This document shows, piece after piece, positions 1 to 7,148 of a DNA stretch of 11,150 nucleotides. The stretch is from Candidatus Bathyarchaeota archaeon (GTDB taxonomy: Archaea; Thermoproteota; Bathyarchaeia; Bathyarchaeales; DTEX01), in the NCBI GenBank assembly GCA_021162225.1, contig JAGGZB010000190.1, positions 1 through 11,150 of the forward strand. The letters run 5' to 3'. The notes beneath the pieces were generated by a model. It was given only the letters and a program-made list of their open reading frames with translations, searched no databases and was not told where the DNA came from. A program made the position numbers and the translations under genes. The stretch's first letter is position 1; every line of letters begins with the position of its first letter.

Positions 1-796
1 CCTCTACGCCTGCCTCATTTAGGAGTCTTGCAGCTTCCCCTACGAGTAGAGCATGAGAAGCTCCCACAAATACTCTTCGAGCCCCATGTTTCTTAAGTAT
101 CTTCACAGCATTAGCAGCGGTCTTTCCGGTGCTAATTATATCATCGATTATGATGGCGTCTCTTCCCTCAACATCTATATGTTTTTCATAAGTTACAATC
201 TCACCAGTATAACGGTCCCGTTGTTTCTCGAGGAAGTCATAATCCGCATTTAGAGTTTCCGCCGCATTTTTCGCGCGTTCAATAGCGTCCTTCTCGTCAT
301 CGGGAGATATAACAATCGGATTTGTCAGATCCTTAGCGGCAAAATATTTAGCTAGTTCCCTTGAGGCTGTCAAGTTATATGCTGGTATCCGGTACATTTC
401 AAGAACTCTTCTATTATGCACATCTACCGTGTATAGTGCGTTAACTCCTAATTTTTCAAGAACCTCAGCGATCATTCCGGAGCTCAGACATTCTCCTTCT
501 AAATACCTCCTGTCCTGTCGGCTGTACGCAAGATATGGAATGAAAACACTTATTGACTCTGCTCCAAGGTCTCTCGCCGTATGAAGAATAAGGAAAAGCT
601 CTAGTGCATGTACATCTTGAGGCGGATATAGGCTTTGAACGATTAGTAGGTCTTCTCCAGAAATTTTCTCCTCAAACTTAAAGTAGAACTCTCCGTCGGG
701 AAATCTTTTTGTCCTCGTAGAGGCTAGCGGAACATTTAGTAGCTCACTGATCTTTTTAGCTAGCTCCTCCGAACTTGGTCCCCCAACGATCTTCAA
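1..796 (-). CDS. prs: Ribose-phosphate pyrophosphokinase (PRPP synthase), C-terminus cut by window edge
   Basis: This enzyme makes 5-phosphoribosyl-1-diphosphate from ribose 5-phosphate and ATP for nucleotide, histidine and other syntheses in the cytosol. I translated 265 codons by hand before the left edge. Visible are RFPDGE (about residues 31-36), the ATP-site stretch YSRQDRRY (91-98), VDVH (124-127), the flexible-loop basic residues KQR (191-193), and the PRPP-binding loop DDIISTGKT (218-226). Archaeal homologues are about 285-300 residues, so roughly 20-35 are missing. The start is TTG at 796: GGAGG lies at 804-808 with 7 bases between, while the nearby ATG at 810 is in another frame and soon stops. 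A TTG seven codons upstream is in frame but lacks this spacing. The PRPP loop has Lys where most family members have Gly (TGGT), a conspicuous but not disabling-looking change. Family assignment is firm. Confidence 0.93.
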   Translation of the reverse strand, partial: MKIVGGPSSEELAKKISELLNVPLASTRTKRFPDGEFYFKFEEKISGEDLLIVQSLYPPQDVHALELFLILHTARDLGAESISVFIPYLAYSRQDRRYLEGECLSSGMIAEVLEKLGVNALYTVDVHNRRVLEMYRIPAYNLTASRELAKYFAAKDLTNPIVISPDDEKDAIERAKNAAETLNADYDFLEKQRDRYTGEIVTYEKHIDVEGRDAIIIDDIISTGKTAANAVKILKKHGARRVFVGASHALLVGEAARLLNEAGVE

Positions 797-837
797 TATT
801 CTTCCTCCATTAAACAATGGAGAATCTGAGAAGTCAA

Positions 838-851
838 AGATAAAACTTTCA
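838..851 (-). promoter_or_regulatory. Candidate BRE/TATA promoter of prs
   Basis: On the minus strand the stretch GAAAGTTTTATC reads as a purine-rich BRE followed by an AT-rich TATA-like box. A start about 25 bases downstream would fall near 820, leaving a short leader that contains the GGAGG ribosome site of the TTG start at 796. The core AAAGTTTTA is identical to that in front of kdgK. It was recognised by eye only. Confidence 0.4.
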
Positions 852-876
852 CTCGAGCTTCCAGTAGCCTACTTGA

Positions 877-1839
877 TTATCGTAGAATGATTGTTTTTCT
901 CTTCTGTGCCGCTAGAAACTTTTCCAGATCTTCATGTGAAGGTATATTTTCGAAATCTCCCTTTACGGTTATAGCTAATGCTCCAGCGGCATTTCCAGCT
1001 TCAAGAGCTTCCTCGAGAGTTTTACCACGCATAAGACTCGAAATAAATCCGGCGGCAAAGGCATCTCCCGCCCCAGTCACATCGACTATTGGAACCCTGA
1101 ACGCTGGCTTCATTGCTTCTTCATCTTCTGTACAGGCAAATGCTCCCTCGGCACCCAGCTTAACCACTACCACCTCAGCTCCCATAGAAAGAAGGTCTTC
1201 AGCTATCTCCTTAGGTTCTCTCTTCTCAAGAAGTATCTCTGCATCCTGAGGTTCGATTAATATAATGTTTGCCTTTTTAAGCATAGGCATTAAAGTCTCT
1301 CTCGCTTCCTCCCTGCTCCATAATCCTAATCTTATATTCGTATCTATTGAGATCTTCATGTCCGAGTGATAAGCTACGTCAAGAGCTTTAAAACTTGCTT
1401 CTCGGCAGCTCTTGCTTAAGGCAGGAGTTATCCCGGTTAAGTGAAATAGCTTCGCTTTCCTTATATAATCCGGATCTATGTCGTCAACTGAGAGTCTACT
1501 GGCTGCTGATTCTTTCCTATAGTAGATCACGCTGCTTCTACCCGGTATTGGATAATTTCTCTGTATGAAGTATATGCCGCTTCGCGCTTCACGGTCAACT
1601 TTTACCCTAGATATGTCAATACCTTCGCTCCTCAACACGCCTAGAATGTACTTGCCGAATTCATCATTACTTACCCGAGTTATGAAGCCTACTTTAAAGC
1701 CGAGTCTGCTCATTCCAATCGCAAAGTTAGCTTCAGCTCCAGCCGCGTGTTTCTCGAAATAGACTACATGCCTTAAAGGCCCATTGGCACATGCGTTAAA
1801 CTGAACCATAACTTCACCCATCGTTACGACATCTAGCAT
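877..1839 (-). CDS. kdgK: 2-keto-3-deoxygluconate (KDG/KDGal) kinase, PfkB family
   Basis: The product phosphorylates 2-keto-3-deoxygluconate (and in Sulfolobus also the galactonate form) to KDPG with ATP, the committing step of the semi-phosphorylative Entner-Doudoroff branch. At 320 residues it has normal family length. The N-terminus, with PLRHVVYFEKH (21-31) and AGAEANFA (33-40), closely resembles the Sulfolobus enzyme as I remember it. The substrate-lid region QRNYPIP (93-99), YYRKESAASRLS (106-117) and DTNIRLGLW (166-174) are KDG-kinase-like rather than ribokinase- or fructokinase-like. The second PfkB signature DVTGAGDAFAAGF (253-265) carries the catalytic Asp259. The ATG start has a GAGG at 1852-1855, 12 bases upstream, which is a somewhat long spacing. 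It lies 55 bases downstream of thiL with its own promoter-like element. It probably feeds sugar acids into central metabolism; substrate preference between gluconate and galactonate forms cannot be read from sequence. Confidence 0.9.
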   Translation of the reverse strand: MLDVVTMGEVMVQFNACANGPLRHVVYFEKHAAGAEANFAIGMSRLGFKVGFITRVSNDEFGKYILGVLRSEGIDISRVKVDREARSGIYFIQRNYPIPGRSSVIYYRKESAASRLSVDDIDPDYIRKAKLFHLTGITPALSKSCREASFKALDVAYHSDMKISIDTNIRLGLWSREEARETLMPMLKKANIILIEPQDAEILLEKREPKEIAEDLLSMGAEVVVVKLGAEGAFACTEDEEAMKPAFRVPIVDVTGAGDAFAAGFISSLMRGKTLEEALEAGNAAGALAITVKGDFENIPSHEDLEKFLAAQKRKTIILR

Positions 1840-1869
1840 ATGTACGCCAGCCTCAAAAGTCTCTAAGAA

Positions 1870-1890
1870 TCATAGTTTTTAAAACTTTGA
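1870..1890 (-). promoter_or_regulatory. Candidate BRE/TATA promoter of kdgK
   Basis: In the 55-base gap behind thiL the minus strand reads TCAAAGTTTTAAAAACTATG, a good archaeal BRE plus TATA arrangement. The centre near 1880 would place the transcript start near 1855, giving a leader of about 15 bases that includes GAGG. The box also forms a small palindrome, AGTTTT-A-AAAACT. The prs promoter candidate shares AAAGTTTTA. Confidence 0.5.
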
Positions 1891-1894
1891 TTAC

Positions 1895-2881
1895 CTAACC
1901 ACTGAAGTGCTCCCATCCTCTACGCTCTATTGGTCTCTTCTCCCCGCCTATTCGTAGTTCAACTTTCTTTTCTTTAATGGCTGTTCCTATCTTAATAAGT
2001 GATCCGCCAGCCTTAGAGACCGCCCGTTTCGCAGCCTTCCAAAATTGAGGTTTAATAGTGACTACGAGTTCATATTCTTCCCCTCCATATAGGCCTAAGT
2101 CTATAGGATCAAAGTTATGTATCCCCGCAAATTTCACAGCCTCCTCTGCTAAGGGTACATAATCGACTATGAAGCCAACGTTACTTGCATCAGATAATTC
2201 ATAAAGACTCCAAGCCAATCCATCGCTTGAATCTATTGAAGACGTAACCCCGCCGATCCTAGAGAGAGCCAGTCCCTCATTTAATCTAGCTCTTGGTAGT
2301 AATACGGCGTTTATTAATGCACTTTTTATCTCTTGAGGCGCAGAGAGACCTTCAAGGAGAATTCTAAGCCCAGCAGATGTCTTTCCAAATTCTCCAGTGA
2401 CAGCTAGTATATCTCCTGGTCTAGCACCTCGTCGGCTGATAAGGTGTTTTCTATCGCAGAATCCAAAAAGTGAACAGTTGATTATAAGGTCTGAAGACTC
2501 GTTAGTGTCTCCACCAATTATATAAATACCGTATTCTCTAGCTCCTTCATTCAAACCAGCTGCTATCTCCCTAACGTCTCTTTCCTTAAGCTCCTTTGGT
2601 AATCCTAGGGAAGCAAGCATAACAAGTGGAGACGCTCCCTTCGCGGCGAAATCGCTTATATTCATGATGACGGCTTTTCTAGCAGCTTGCCTCAGACTCA
2701 TGCCGGGAGGAACATCAGTTTTGCCAACAAGCATGTCGGTTTTTAAAATAGCCACCTTGCCGTTCATGTTGATTGCGGAGACATCATCACTTAAGCCCAT
2801 TATGAGGTCAGGCATGATATCCAGTTCTTCCTGTATTATCCGAATTATCTCCTTTTCTCCTAGCATGTTTAGACTAGCCAA
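1895..2881 (-). CDS. thiL: Thiamine-monophosphate kinase ThiL
   Basis: ThiL phosphorylates thiamine monophosphate to thiamine diphosphate, the last step of cofactor synthesis, acting as a cytosolic dimer of the PurM/AIR-synthase fold. The 328 residues carry the family's metal and nucleotide motifs in order: SDDVSAI (31-37) where most members have GDDAAV, KTDM (47-50), ISDFAAKGA (75-83), IGGDTNE (122-128), DSSDGL (217-222), YGGEEYEL (265-272) and the terminal GWEHF (322-326). The start TTG at 2881 is preceded by GAGGTG at 2888-2893 with 6 bases between; an ATG five codons further in (2866) is the alternative. The first gene of the minus-strand group, it precedes kdgK by 55 bases. No functional link to its neighbours is needed. 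The GDD to SDD change is worth noting, but the acidic pair is kept, so activity is expected. Confidence 0.92.
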   Translation of the reverse strand: MASLNMLGEKEIIRIIQEELDIMPDLIMGLSDDVSAINMNGKVAILKTDMLVGKTDVPPGMSLRQAARKAVIMNISDFAAKGASPLVMLASLGLPKELKERDVREIAAGLNEGAREYGIYIIGGDTNESSDLIINCSLFGFCDRKHLISRRGARPGDILAVTGEFGKTSAGLRILLEGLSAPQEIKSALINAVLLPRARLNEGLALSRIGGVTSSIDSSDGLAWSLYELSDASNVGFIVDYVPLAEEAVKFAGIHNFDPIDLGLYGGEEYELVVTIKPQFWKAAKRAVSKAGGSLIKIGTAIKEKKVELRIGGEKRPIERRGWEHFSG

Positions 2882-2919
2882 TCATAACACCTCATATCTA
2901 GTAAATCATTAGTGTAATT

Positions 2920-2956
2920 GTTGATTTTATTCTGATTCCTTCCCTTTTTTATAATC
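2920..2956 (-). promoter_or_regulatory. Candidate promoter region of thiL
   Basis: Two TATA-like boxes occur on the minus strand: TTATAAAAAA (2945-2954) and AATAAAATC (2923-2931). The first predicts a start near 2924 and a leader of about 43 bases; the second predicts a start near 2902 and a leader of about 20 bases. Both leaders would contain the GAGGTG ribosome site. I cannot choose between them. Confidence 0.3.
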
Positions 2957-3029
2957 GCGATGATTTAGGGCTTCATGATATTCAACGCGCGGAAGGGGAA
3001 GTTCATCAAATAATAAAAAGGAGGAAAAA

Positions 3030-3045
3030 GTAAACATATTTTAGA
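3030..3045 (+). promoter_or_regulatory. Possible TATA element of the tRNA-Thr gene
   Basis: The AT-rich stretch TAAACATATTTTAG lies about 40 bases before the mature 5' end of the tRNA. It would predict a start near 3064 and a leader of about 17 bases to be removed by RNase P. The rest of 2957-3080 shows only a purine-rich patch (AAGGAGGAAAAAG) and no convincing gene on either strand. Confidence 0.3.
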
Positions 3046-3080
3046 AAGCAGGAGATGATGATTAGGCTAGAATACAGAAA

Positions 3081-3158
3081 GCCCCGGTAGCTAAGCCCGG
3101 TTATAGCAGCGGCCTCGTAAGCCGCAGGTCGCGGGTTCAAATCCCGCCCGGGGCTCCA
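3081..3158 (+). tRNA. tRNA-Thr (anticodon CGT), CCA encoded
   Basis: A complete cloverleaf can be folded by hand. The acceptor stem pairs GCCCCGG (3081-3087) with CCGGGGC (3148-3154), and the D stem pairs GCTA with TAGC (3090-3093, 3104-3107) around a loop containing GG. The anticodon stem pairs GCGGC with GCCGC (3109-3113, 3121-3125) around loop CTCGTAA with anticodon CGT at 3116-3118, and a T arm is present with loop TTCAAAT (3136-3142). The variable loop is 5 bases. The discriminator base is T (3155) and CCA is encoded (3156-3158). Anticodon CGT reads ACG, threonine; G1-C72, C2-G71 and U73 agree with known archaeal tRNA-Thr identity. There is no intron. It is isolated, with no other RNA gene beside it. 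Confidence 0.97.
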
Positions 3159-3185
3159 AAGAAGATTCTTAATACCTCTAAGGCT

Positions 3186-3203
3186 TATTTTTCTCTTTTC
3201 TTA
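3186..3203 (+). terminator. U-rich terminator downstream of tRNA-Thr
   Basis: The pyrimidine run TTATTTTTCTCTTTTCTT lies about 28 bases after the tRNA. Archaeal RNA polymerase ends transcripts at such U-rich tracts without a hairpin, so this is a reasonable end for the tRNA transcript. It also separates the tRNA from the alpha-mannosidase gene. Confidence 0.45.
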
Positions 3204-3267
3204 TAAAGCACCGCAGCTTTAGTTGCTTGAACTCTGAAAAGCTAGAAAAATAGGGAAAACCAGAATA

Positions 3268-3294
3268 AATTTTCAAATTATATATTCGAAAAGA
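3268..3294 (+). promoter_or_regulatory. Promoter region of the alpha-mannosidase gene, with small dyad
   Basis: The box ATTATATATT (3278-3287) is centred about 27 bases before the ATG at 3310. That fits either a leaderless transcript from the ATG, or a short leader carrying GGAGG for the TTG at 3325. The box is flanked by TTTTC (3270-3274) and GAAAA (3288-3292), a 5-bp inverted pair that might be a regulator site, though in such AT-rich DNA it could be chance. The remaining part of the 151-base gap shows nothing else. Confidence 0.45.
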
Positions 3295-3309
3295 CTAAAA
3301 TAATTCTTC

Positions 3310-5877
3310 ATGGAGGATGACGGCTTGAAGGAGACTATTTGGACATGTTACTTTCTGGGACACAGCCATATCGACGCCGCCTGGCTATGGCCATTCAGCG
3401 AAACTATTGAAGTTTTCCGTGAGACATGTGAGAAGATACTTGCACTAATGGAGAAGTATCCTCAGTTCATTTATTGTCAGAGTAGTGCGCAGTATTATAA
3501 GTGGCTTGAGGAGAAGTATCCGGAAGTCTTTGAGAAAGTTAAAAAGATGGTTAAAGAAGGTCGGTGGGAGGTTGTCGGGGGAACATGGGTTGAGTGTGAT
3601 GGGAATATGCCCTCCGGAGAATCATTCGTTAGGCAATTTCTCTATGGAAAGAGGTATTTTGAAGAGAAGCTAGGCGTTGATGTTAAGGTCGCATGGATGC
3701 CTGATTCCTTCGGATACGCGTGGACATTGCCTCAGATAATGAAAAAATCCGGAATGGAGTTTTTCTTGACGCAAAAGATGAACTGGAACGATACCACATT
3801 GTTTCCATATTACTTCTTCAGGTGGATTGCTCCGGACGGTTCATCAATAGTAACACATCAGACGGTTGGAACTTACAGTGAACCAGTAACCGAGGAGAGA
3901 ATAGCTTGGCAGATAAAGATGCTGGGTTACCGTCAAGGATTGAATGATCTCTTAGTTCTCTTCGGAATAGGGGATCATGGGGGCGGCGTCTCTGAAGATA
4001 TGATTAAAAGAGCTCTGGAGTTCATTAGAGGTAAAAATGGACTTAAGGGGAAGTTCTCAACCGCTGAAGAATATTTTAGGGTTTTAGTTGAAAAGACGCG
4101 TGGAAAGATTCCTGAAATAAATGATGAATTATATCTTCAATATCACAGAGGAACGTATACGACTCAGGCTAAAGTTAAGAAGAATAATAGAAGAGCAGAG
4201 TGTCTTCTTGAGATAGCTGAGAAATTCTCCTCAATAGCTGAGAAATATGGCTATGAGTATCCGAAAAGCAGTCTAGAAGAATCTTGGAAAAAATTGTTAC
4301 TAAATCAGTTCCATGACGTCCTTCCCGGATCATCCATACCCGAAGTATATAAAGATGCGGAGGAATCGTTTAACTTCATATTTAAAACCGTTAACTCTAT
4401 AATTTCAGAATCTCTGAGAGTAATAGCATCTAGGATCGATACTTCTGGAGATGGCAAGTCAATCTTAGTCTTTAATCCTCTTTCGTGGCGGAGGACTGGT
4501 GTTGTTCAGATAGCGGTAGATGAGCTGGAAGGGCATGTTGAGATCTATGATGAAGATGGACGGCTGATTCCCTCACAGCTATTAGAAAGAGAGAAAAAAA
4601 TAATCTTTGTAGCGGAGGATGTTCCTTCGATAGGTTATAGGGAATACAAGGCGAAGAGAGGATGCGGAGAGAGAGAAAAGATCCGCACAGAAGTATCTGT
4701 TGAAGAAGATAAGGAAGAGATAAGGCTTGAGAATGAATTCTTTACTGTTAAGGTTGATAAACAAACAGGCCTGGTGAAAAGCATTTATGATAAGAGATGT
4801 GGCAAGGAAGTTCTGAAAGGTTACGGAAACATAATACAAATATACAATGACTATCCAGTAAGCGGACGGAGTAGCATAGTTCTGCCAATGGATGCTGAGA
4901 AGTTTGACGCTTGGGAAATATATATTTACCAGCAACCTGAAGGGGTCAAGTATGTTGAACTGAAGAATCCTGAAGAAGTAAAAGTATCTGAGAAAGGGCC
5001 AGTTAAGGTCTCAGTTTCAGTTAAGTACAAATATGTTCAAGAGAAAAGACCTGACTCCACATTTGTTCAAGAGATTATATTATACCACAAAATTCCCATG
5101 ATAATCTTTAAATTACACGTAGACTGGCACGCTGAGCATAGACTTGCAAAAGTATCCTTTCCACTGAATGTTCACAGCGATTACACAGCATATGAGATCC
5201 CATATGGCTTCATAATTCGTCGAAATCCCTTCTCACCAGATGCCACTCTGGCTGAAAGAGCGAAGTACGAGGTTCCGGGACAAAAATGGATAGATCATAC
5301 AGATGATGATGGTAGTTATGGGGTTAGTCTGCTAAACGATTGTAAGTACGGATTTGACGTTGTAAATGATACTATCAGAATGACTCTTCTGAGGAGTGCG
5401 AGATATCCCGTTGAGATGCGTGCGCACTTCGGATTACCAGTAAACTCCGCTGAGACTAAGCTCTTAACTGATCAAGGAGCTCATGAGGTCTCCTATGCAT
5501 TATATCCTCATATCTCTGACTTTAAAGAAGCCTTAACTGTTAGAAGAGCTTACGAATTCAATTATCCGCTTATACCAGTTATAGAACCCAACCATAACGG
5601 AGATTTACCTAAGAGGCACTCTTTCATCTCAATCGAGCCTAGCAACATTATTTTAACAGTAATGAAGAAGGCTGAGGACTCTGACGGATTAGTGCTCAGA
5701 TTCTATGAGATCTCTGGCAAAGAAGCGGAAGTGATGATTCAGATAGACGAACCTTTCAGAGATGTTGTGGAAACAAATCTCATGGAAAAACCGATTTCCA
5801 GAGTACGGCTATCTGGAGAGGGGATAAAGATACCAATTTCTAAATATGAGATAAAAACAATAAAGTTGGTGCGGTAA
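3310..5877 (+). CDS. Glycoside hydrolase family 38 alpha-mannosidase
   Basis: A retaining, metal-dependent alpha-mannosidase that removes terminal alpha-linked mannose from oligosaccharides. The catalytic module opens almost at residue 1: GHSHIDAAWLWP (17-28) supplies metal ligands His20 and Asp22, WMPDSFGYAW (129-138) the nucleophile Asp132, GIGDHGGG (219-226) a further active-site loop, and NQFHDVLPGSS (332-342) the metal ligand His335. The helical middle domain follows, then a long beta-rich C-terminal half, as in family enzymes. At 855 residues it lacks the N-terminal extension of yeast-type vacuolar enzymes. There is no signal peptide, so it should act in the cytosol on imported or internal glycans. 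The start is uncertain: GGAGG at 3312-3316 lies inside the gene and is 8 bases before an in-frame TTG at 3325, which may be the true start and would shorten the protein by five residues. It converges on the GNAT/GH20 pair. Confidence 0.93.
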   Translation: MEDDGLKETIWTCYFLGHSHIDAAWLWPFSETIEVFRETCEKILALMEKYPQFIYCQSSAQYYKWLEEKYPEVFEKVKKMVKEGRWEVVGGTWVECDGNMPSGESFVRQFLYGKRYFEEKLGVDVKVAWMPDSFGYAWTLPQIMKKSGMEFFLTQKMNWNDTTLFPYYFFRWIAPDGSSIVTHQTVGTYSEPVTEERIAWQIKMLGYRQGLNDLLVLFGIGDHGGGVSEDMIKRALEFIRGKNGLKGKFSTAEEYFRVLVEKTRGKIPEINDELYLQYHRGTYTTQAKVKKNNRRAECLLEIAEKFSSIAEKYGYEYPKSSLEESWKKLLLNQFHDVLPGSSIPEVYKDAEESFNFIFKTVNSIISESLRVIASRIDTSGDGKSILVFNPLSWRRTGVVQIAVDELEGHVEIYDEDGRLIPSQLLEREKKIIFVAEDVPSIGYREYKAKRGCGEREKIRTEVSVEEDKEEIRLENEFFTVKVDKQTGLVKSIYDKRCGKEVLKGYGNIIQIYNDYPVSGRSSIVLPMDAEKFDAWEIYIYQQPEGVKYVELKNPEEVKVSEKGPVKVSVSVKYKYVQEKRPDSTFVQEIILYHKIPMIIFKLHVDWHAEHRLAKVSFPLNVHSDYTAYEIPYGFIIRRNPFSPDATLAERAKYEVPGQKWIDHTDDDGSYGVSLLNDCKYGFDVVNDTIRMTLLRSARYPVEMRAHFGLPVNSAETKLLTDQGAHEVSYALYPHISDFKEALTVRRAYEFNYPLIPVIEPNHNGDLPKRHSFISIEPSNIILTVMKKAEDSDGLVLRFYEISGKEAEVMIQIDEPFRDVVETNLMEKPISRVRLSGEGIKIPISKYEIKTIKLVR

Positions 5878-5948
5878 TTTATGAAGTCCTCTTCTTCCAT
5901 TAGTGACACATAGTATGTAGAAAGATTCACCTCTTATTCTTGCCTTTA

Positions 5949-5976
5949 TTCAGAAGGATCTGAAGCATTTTCTGAA
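5949..5976. terminator. Weak dyad between convergent genes, possible shared terminator
   Basis: In the 119-base gap between the convergent mannosidase and acetyltransferase genes, TTCAGAA (5949-5955) and TTCTGAA (5970-5976) form a 7-bp inverted repeat with a 14-base loop. A shorter alternative pairs TTCAG with CTGAA (5960-5964). No strong U-tract follows on either strand, so a terminator role is only a suggestion. The rest of the gap contains pyrimidine-rich patches and no gene. Confidence 0.2.
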
Positions 5977-5996
5977 AATTTCGCTTAATTAACATG

Positions 5997-7148
5997 TTAT
6001 ATCCAGTCATCTACTGGATGATACCACGCTACTTCTGGAAAGAGTTTGTCAAGGAATTCTCTTACCTCATTCTTGAGGGGTGGCTTTACATTAAGCTTCC
6101 CAAGCAAGTAAGCCTCAAAAAAGCCTATAATGCCTGTTAGCATAAGATGTAGAGCTGAATAAGTAAGCTTTATGGTGACGTTTGGTTTTTCATAAGGTTC
6201 AGCAGAGATTCCGATCGATCCATCCTTAATCGTTAAACAAGCTGCATGAGTAGGTGCCTTTATATAGATTACATATGGATCCATAGGCGGGCGGGCTCCT
6301 ATAAGTCTCATTCTGAAGAGATGTGATAACTCCGAAATTAGCGATGGTAAATTGATGATTCTAAGCATAAAGGTTCTTAATGGGCCTTTTCTGTATCCCG
6401 AGCATAATAGGAGATGGTAGTGGAAATCGTCCATTGGCGAGGGCCAAAATATGGCTTCACGCATTCCAAGCGTGGCCATGTGCTCTTCTAATTTCGAGAG
6501 TAGCACTCTTCCTAAAATCTCTCTTCTCGGACCAGGTTTTACGCAGATCTCCGAAACTATAGTGGACCAGTGTTCAAAGTATCCAGCATACCCTCTTAAT
6601 CCTTTTTCATCCAAAGCTACTATGATGCTCTCTTCATCTTTTCTCAAAGTTTTCTCTCTGCATTTGAGCCATCTAGAAGAGTCTTTGCGGCATGGTCCAA
6701 AATATGAATTGAAGCACGAATTGAATATTTCTATTATGCCCTTAATATCATTTCTTTTGAAGGGTCTGATCTCTATTCCTGAAATCTTTTTACTCCTTGA
6801 TTTTTTTGGCTTAAGACTTTTTCTTAAGGATATTAAAGGGAATAGGTGCACGTATCCTTGGCTTGAGTAGAGTCTTCTGGCAATATTTTTTAAGCTTGTT
6901 GAGACTGTTGAAACATTATATCCTTGATTTTTCGACCATTCTATAGCTTTTTTCATGAGTCTTGAGGCTAAGCCTCTTCCTCTGTAATCTTTCTTTGTTT
7001 CTACTCCTCCTATAGCTACCGCCTTAACGAAAGTTTTATAACCCCACTGAAGATCAACTGGATAAACCCCTACGTGTGAAACTTTCTTTCCTTCTATTGT
7101 TCCAAAGATGTCAGGTGGTCTAACCTCTATTTTAAATAGTTCGGTCAT
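5997..7148 (-). CDS. Eis-like acetyltransferase: GNAT, degenerate GNAT, SCP2-like
   Basis: A 383-residue protein with the three-part layout of the Eis family, which transfers acetyl groups from acetyl-CoA to amines. Residues 1-115 are a first GNAT whose acetyl-CoA loop is intact (GGVETKKDYRGRGLASRL, with R56-G-R-G59) and which ends with the usual RRLYSSQGY (91-99; candidate general-acid Tyr94 or Tyr99). Residues about 124-265 are a second GNAT lacking the RxxGxG loop. Residues about 285-375 look like an SCP2-type domain. The first GNAT lacks its usual first strand and helices, and an in-frame TAA at 7170-7172 rules out a longer start. The ATG has AGGAAG 7 bases upstream and overlaps the GH20 gene by 17 bases, so the two are probably translationally coupled. 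The substrate is unknown; a free amino sugar is my inference from the neighbour. No signal peptide or membrane segment is clear. Confidence 0.82.
   Translation of the reverse strand: MTELFKIEVRPPDIFGTIEGKKVSHVGVYPVDLQWGYKTFVKAVAIGGVETKKDYRGRGLASRLMKKAIEWSKNQGYNVSTVSTSLKNIARRLYSSQGYVHLFPLISLRKSLKPKKSRSKKISGIEIRPFKRNDIKGIIEIFNSCFNSYFGPCRKDSSRWLKCREKTLRKDEESIIVALDEKGLRGYAGYFEHWSTIVSEICVKPGPRREILGRVLLSKLEEHMATLGMREAIFWPSPMDDFHYHLLLCSGYRKGPLRTFMLRIINLPSLISELSHLFRMRLIGARPPMDPYVIYIKAPTHAACLTIKDGSIGISAEPYEKPNVTIKLTYSALHLMLTGIIGFFEAYLLGKLNVKPPLKNEVREFLDKLFPEVAWYHPVDDWI

Noticed and set aside
887..1249. Plus-strand open frame of 120 codons opposite kdgK
   Set aside because: Antisense to the conserved PfkB C-terminus; alanine/serine-rich composition simply mirrors the GAGDAFAAG-type codons. 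No ribosome site or motif supports it.
3055..3080. ATGATGA resembling the C box of a C/D guide RNA just before the tRNA
   Set aside because: No CTGA D box or internal C'/D' boxes follow at a suitable distance; the match continues straight into the tRNA.
3131..3158. tRNA 3' end as a phage or island attachment site
   Set aside because: No second copy of the T-arm and acceptor sequence, integrase or other mobile-element gene is visible in the window, so I do not annotate an att site.
4582..4935. Minus-strand open frame of 117 codons opposite the mannosidase
   Set aside because: Hydrophobic stretches could suggest a membrane protein, but the frame is fully antisense to continuous GH38 coding sequence and has no supporting start region.
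6451..6870. Plus-strand open frame of 139 codons opposite the acetyltransferase gene
   Set aside because: It lies wholly antisense to a well-supported coding region, shows no family motif, and has low-complexity serine/leucine composition typical of an antisense shadow.
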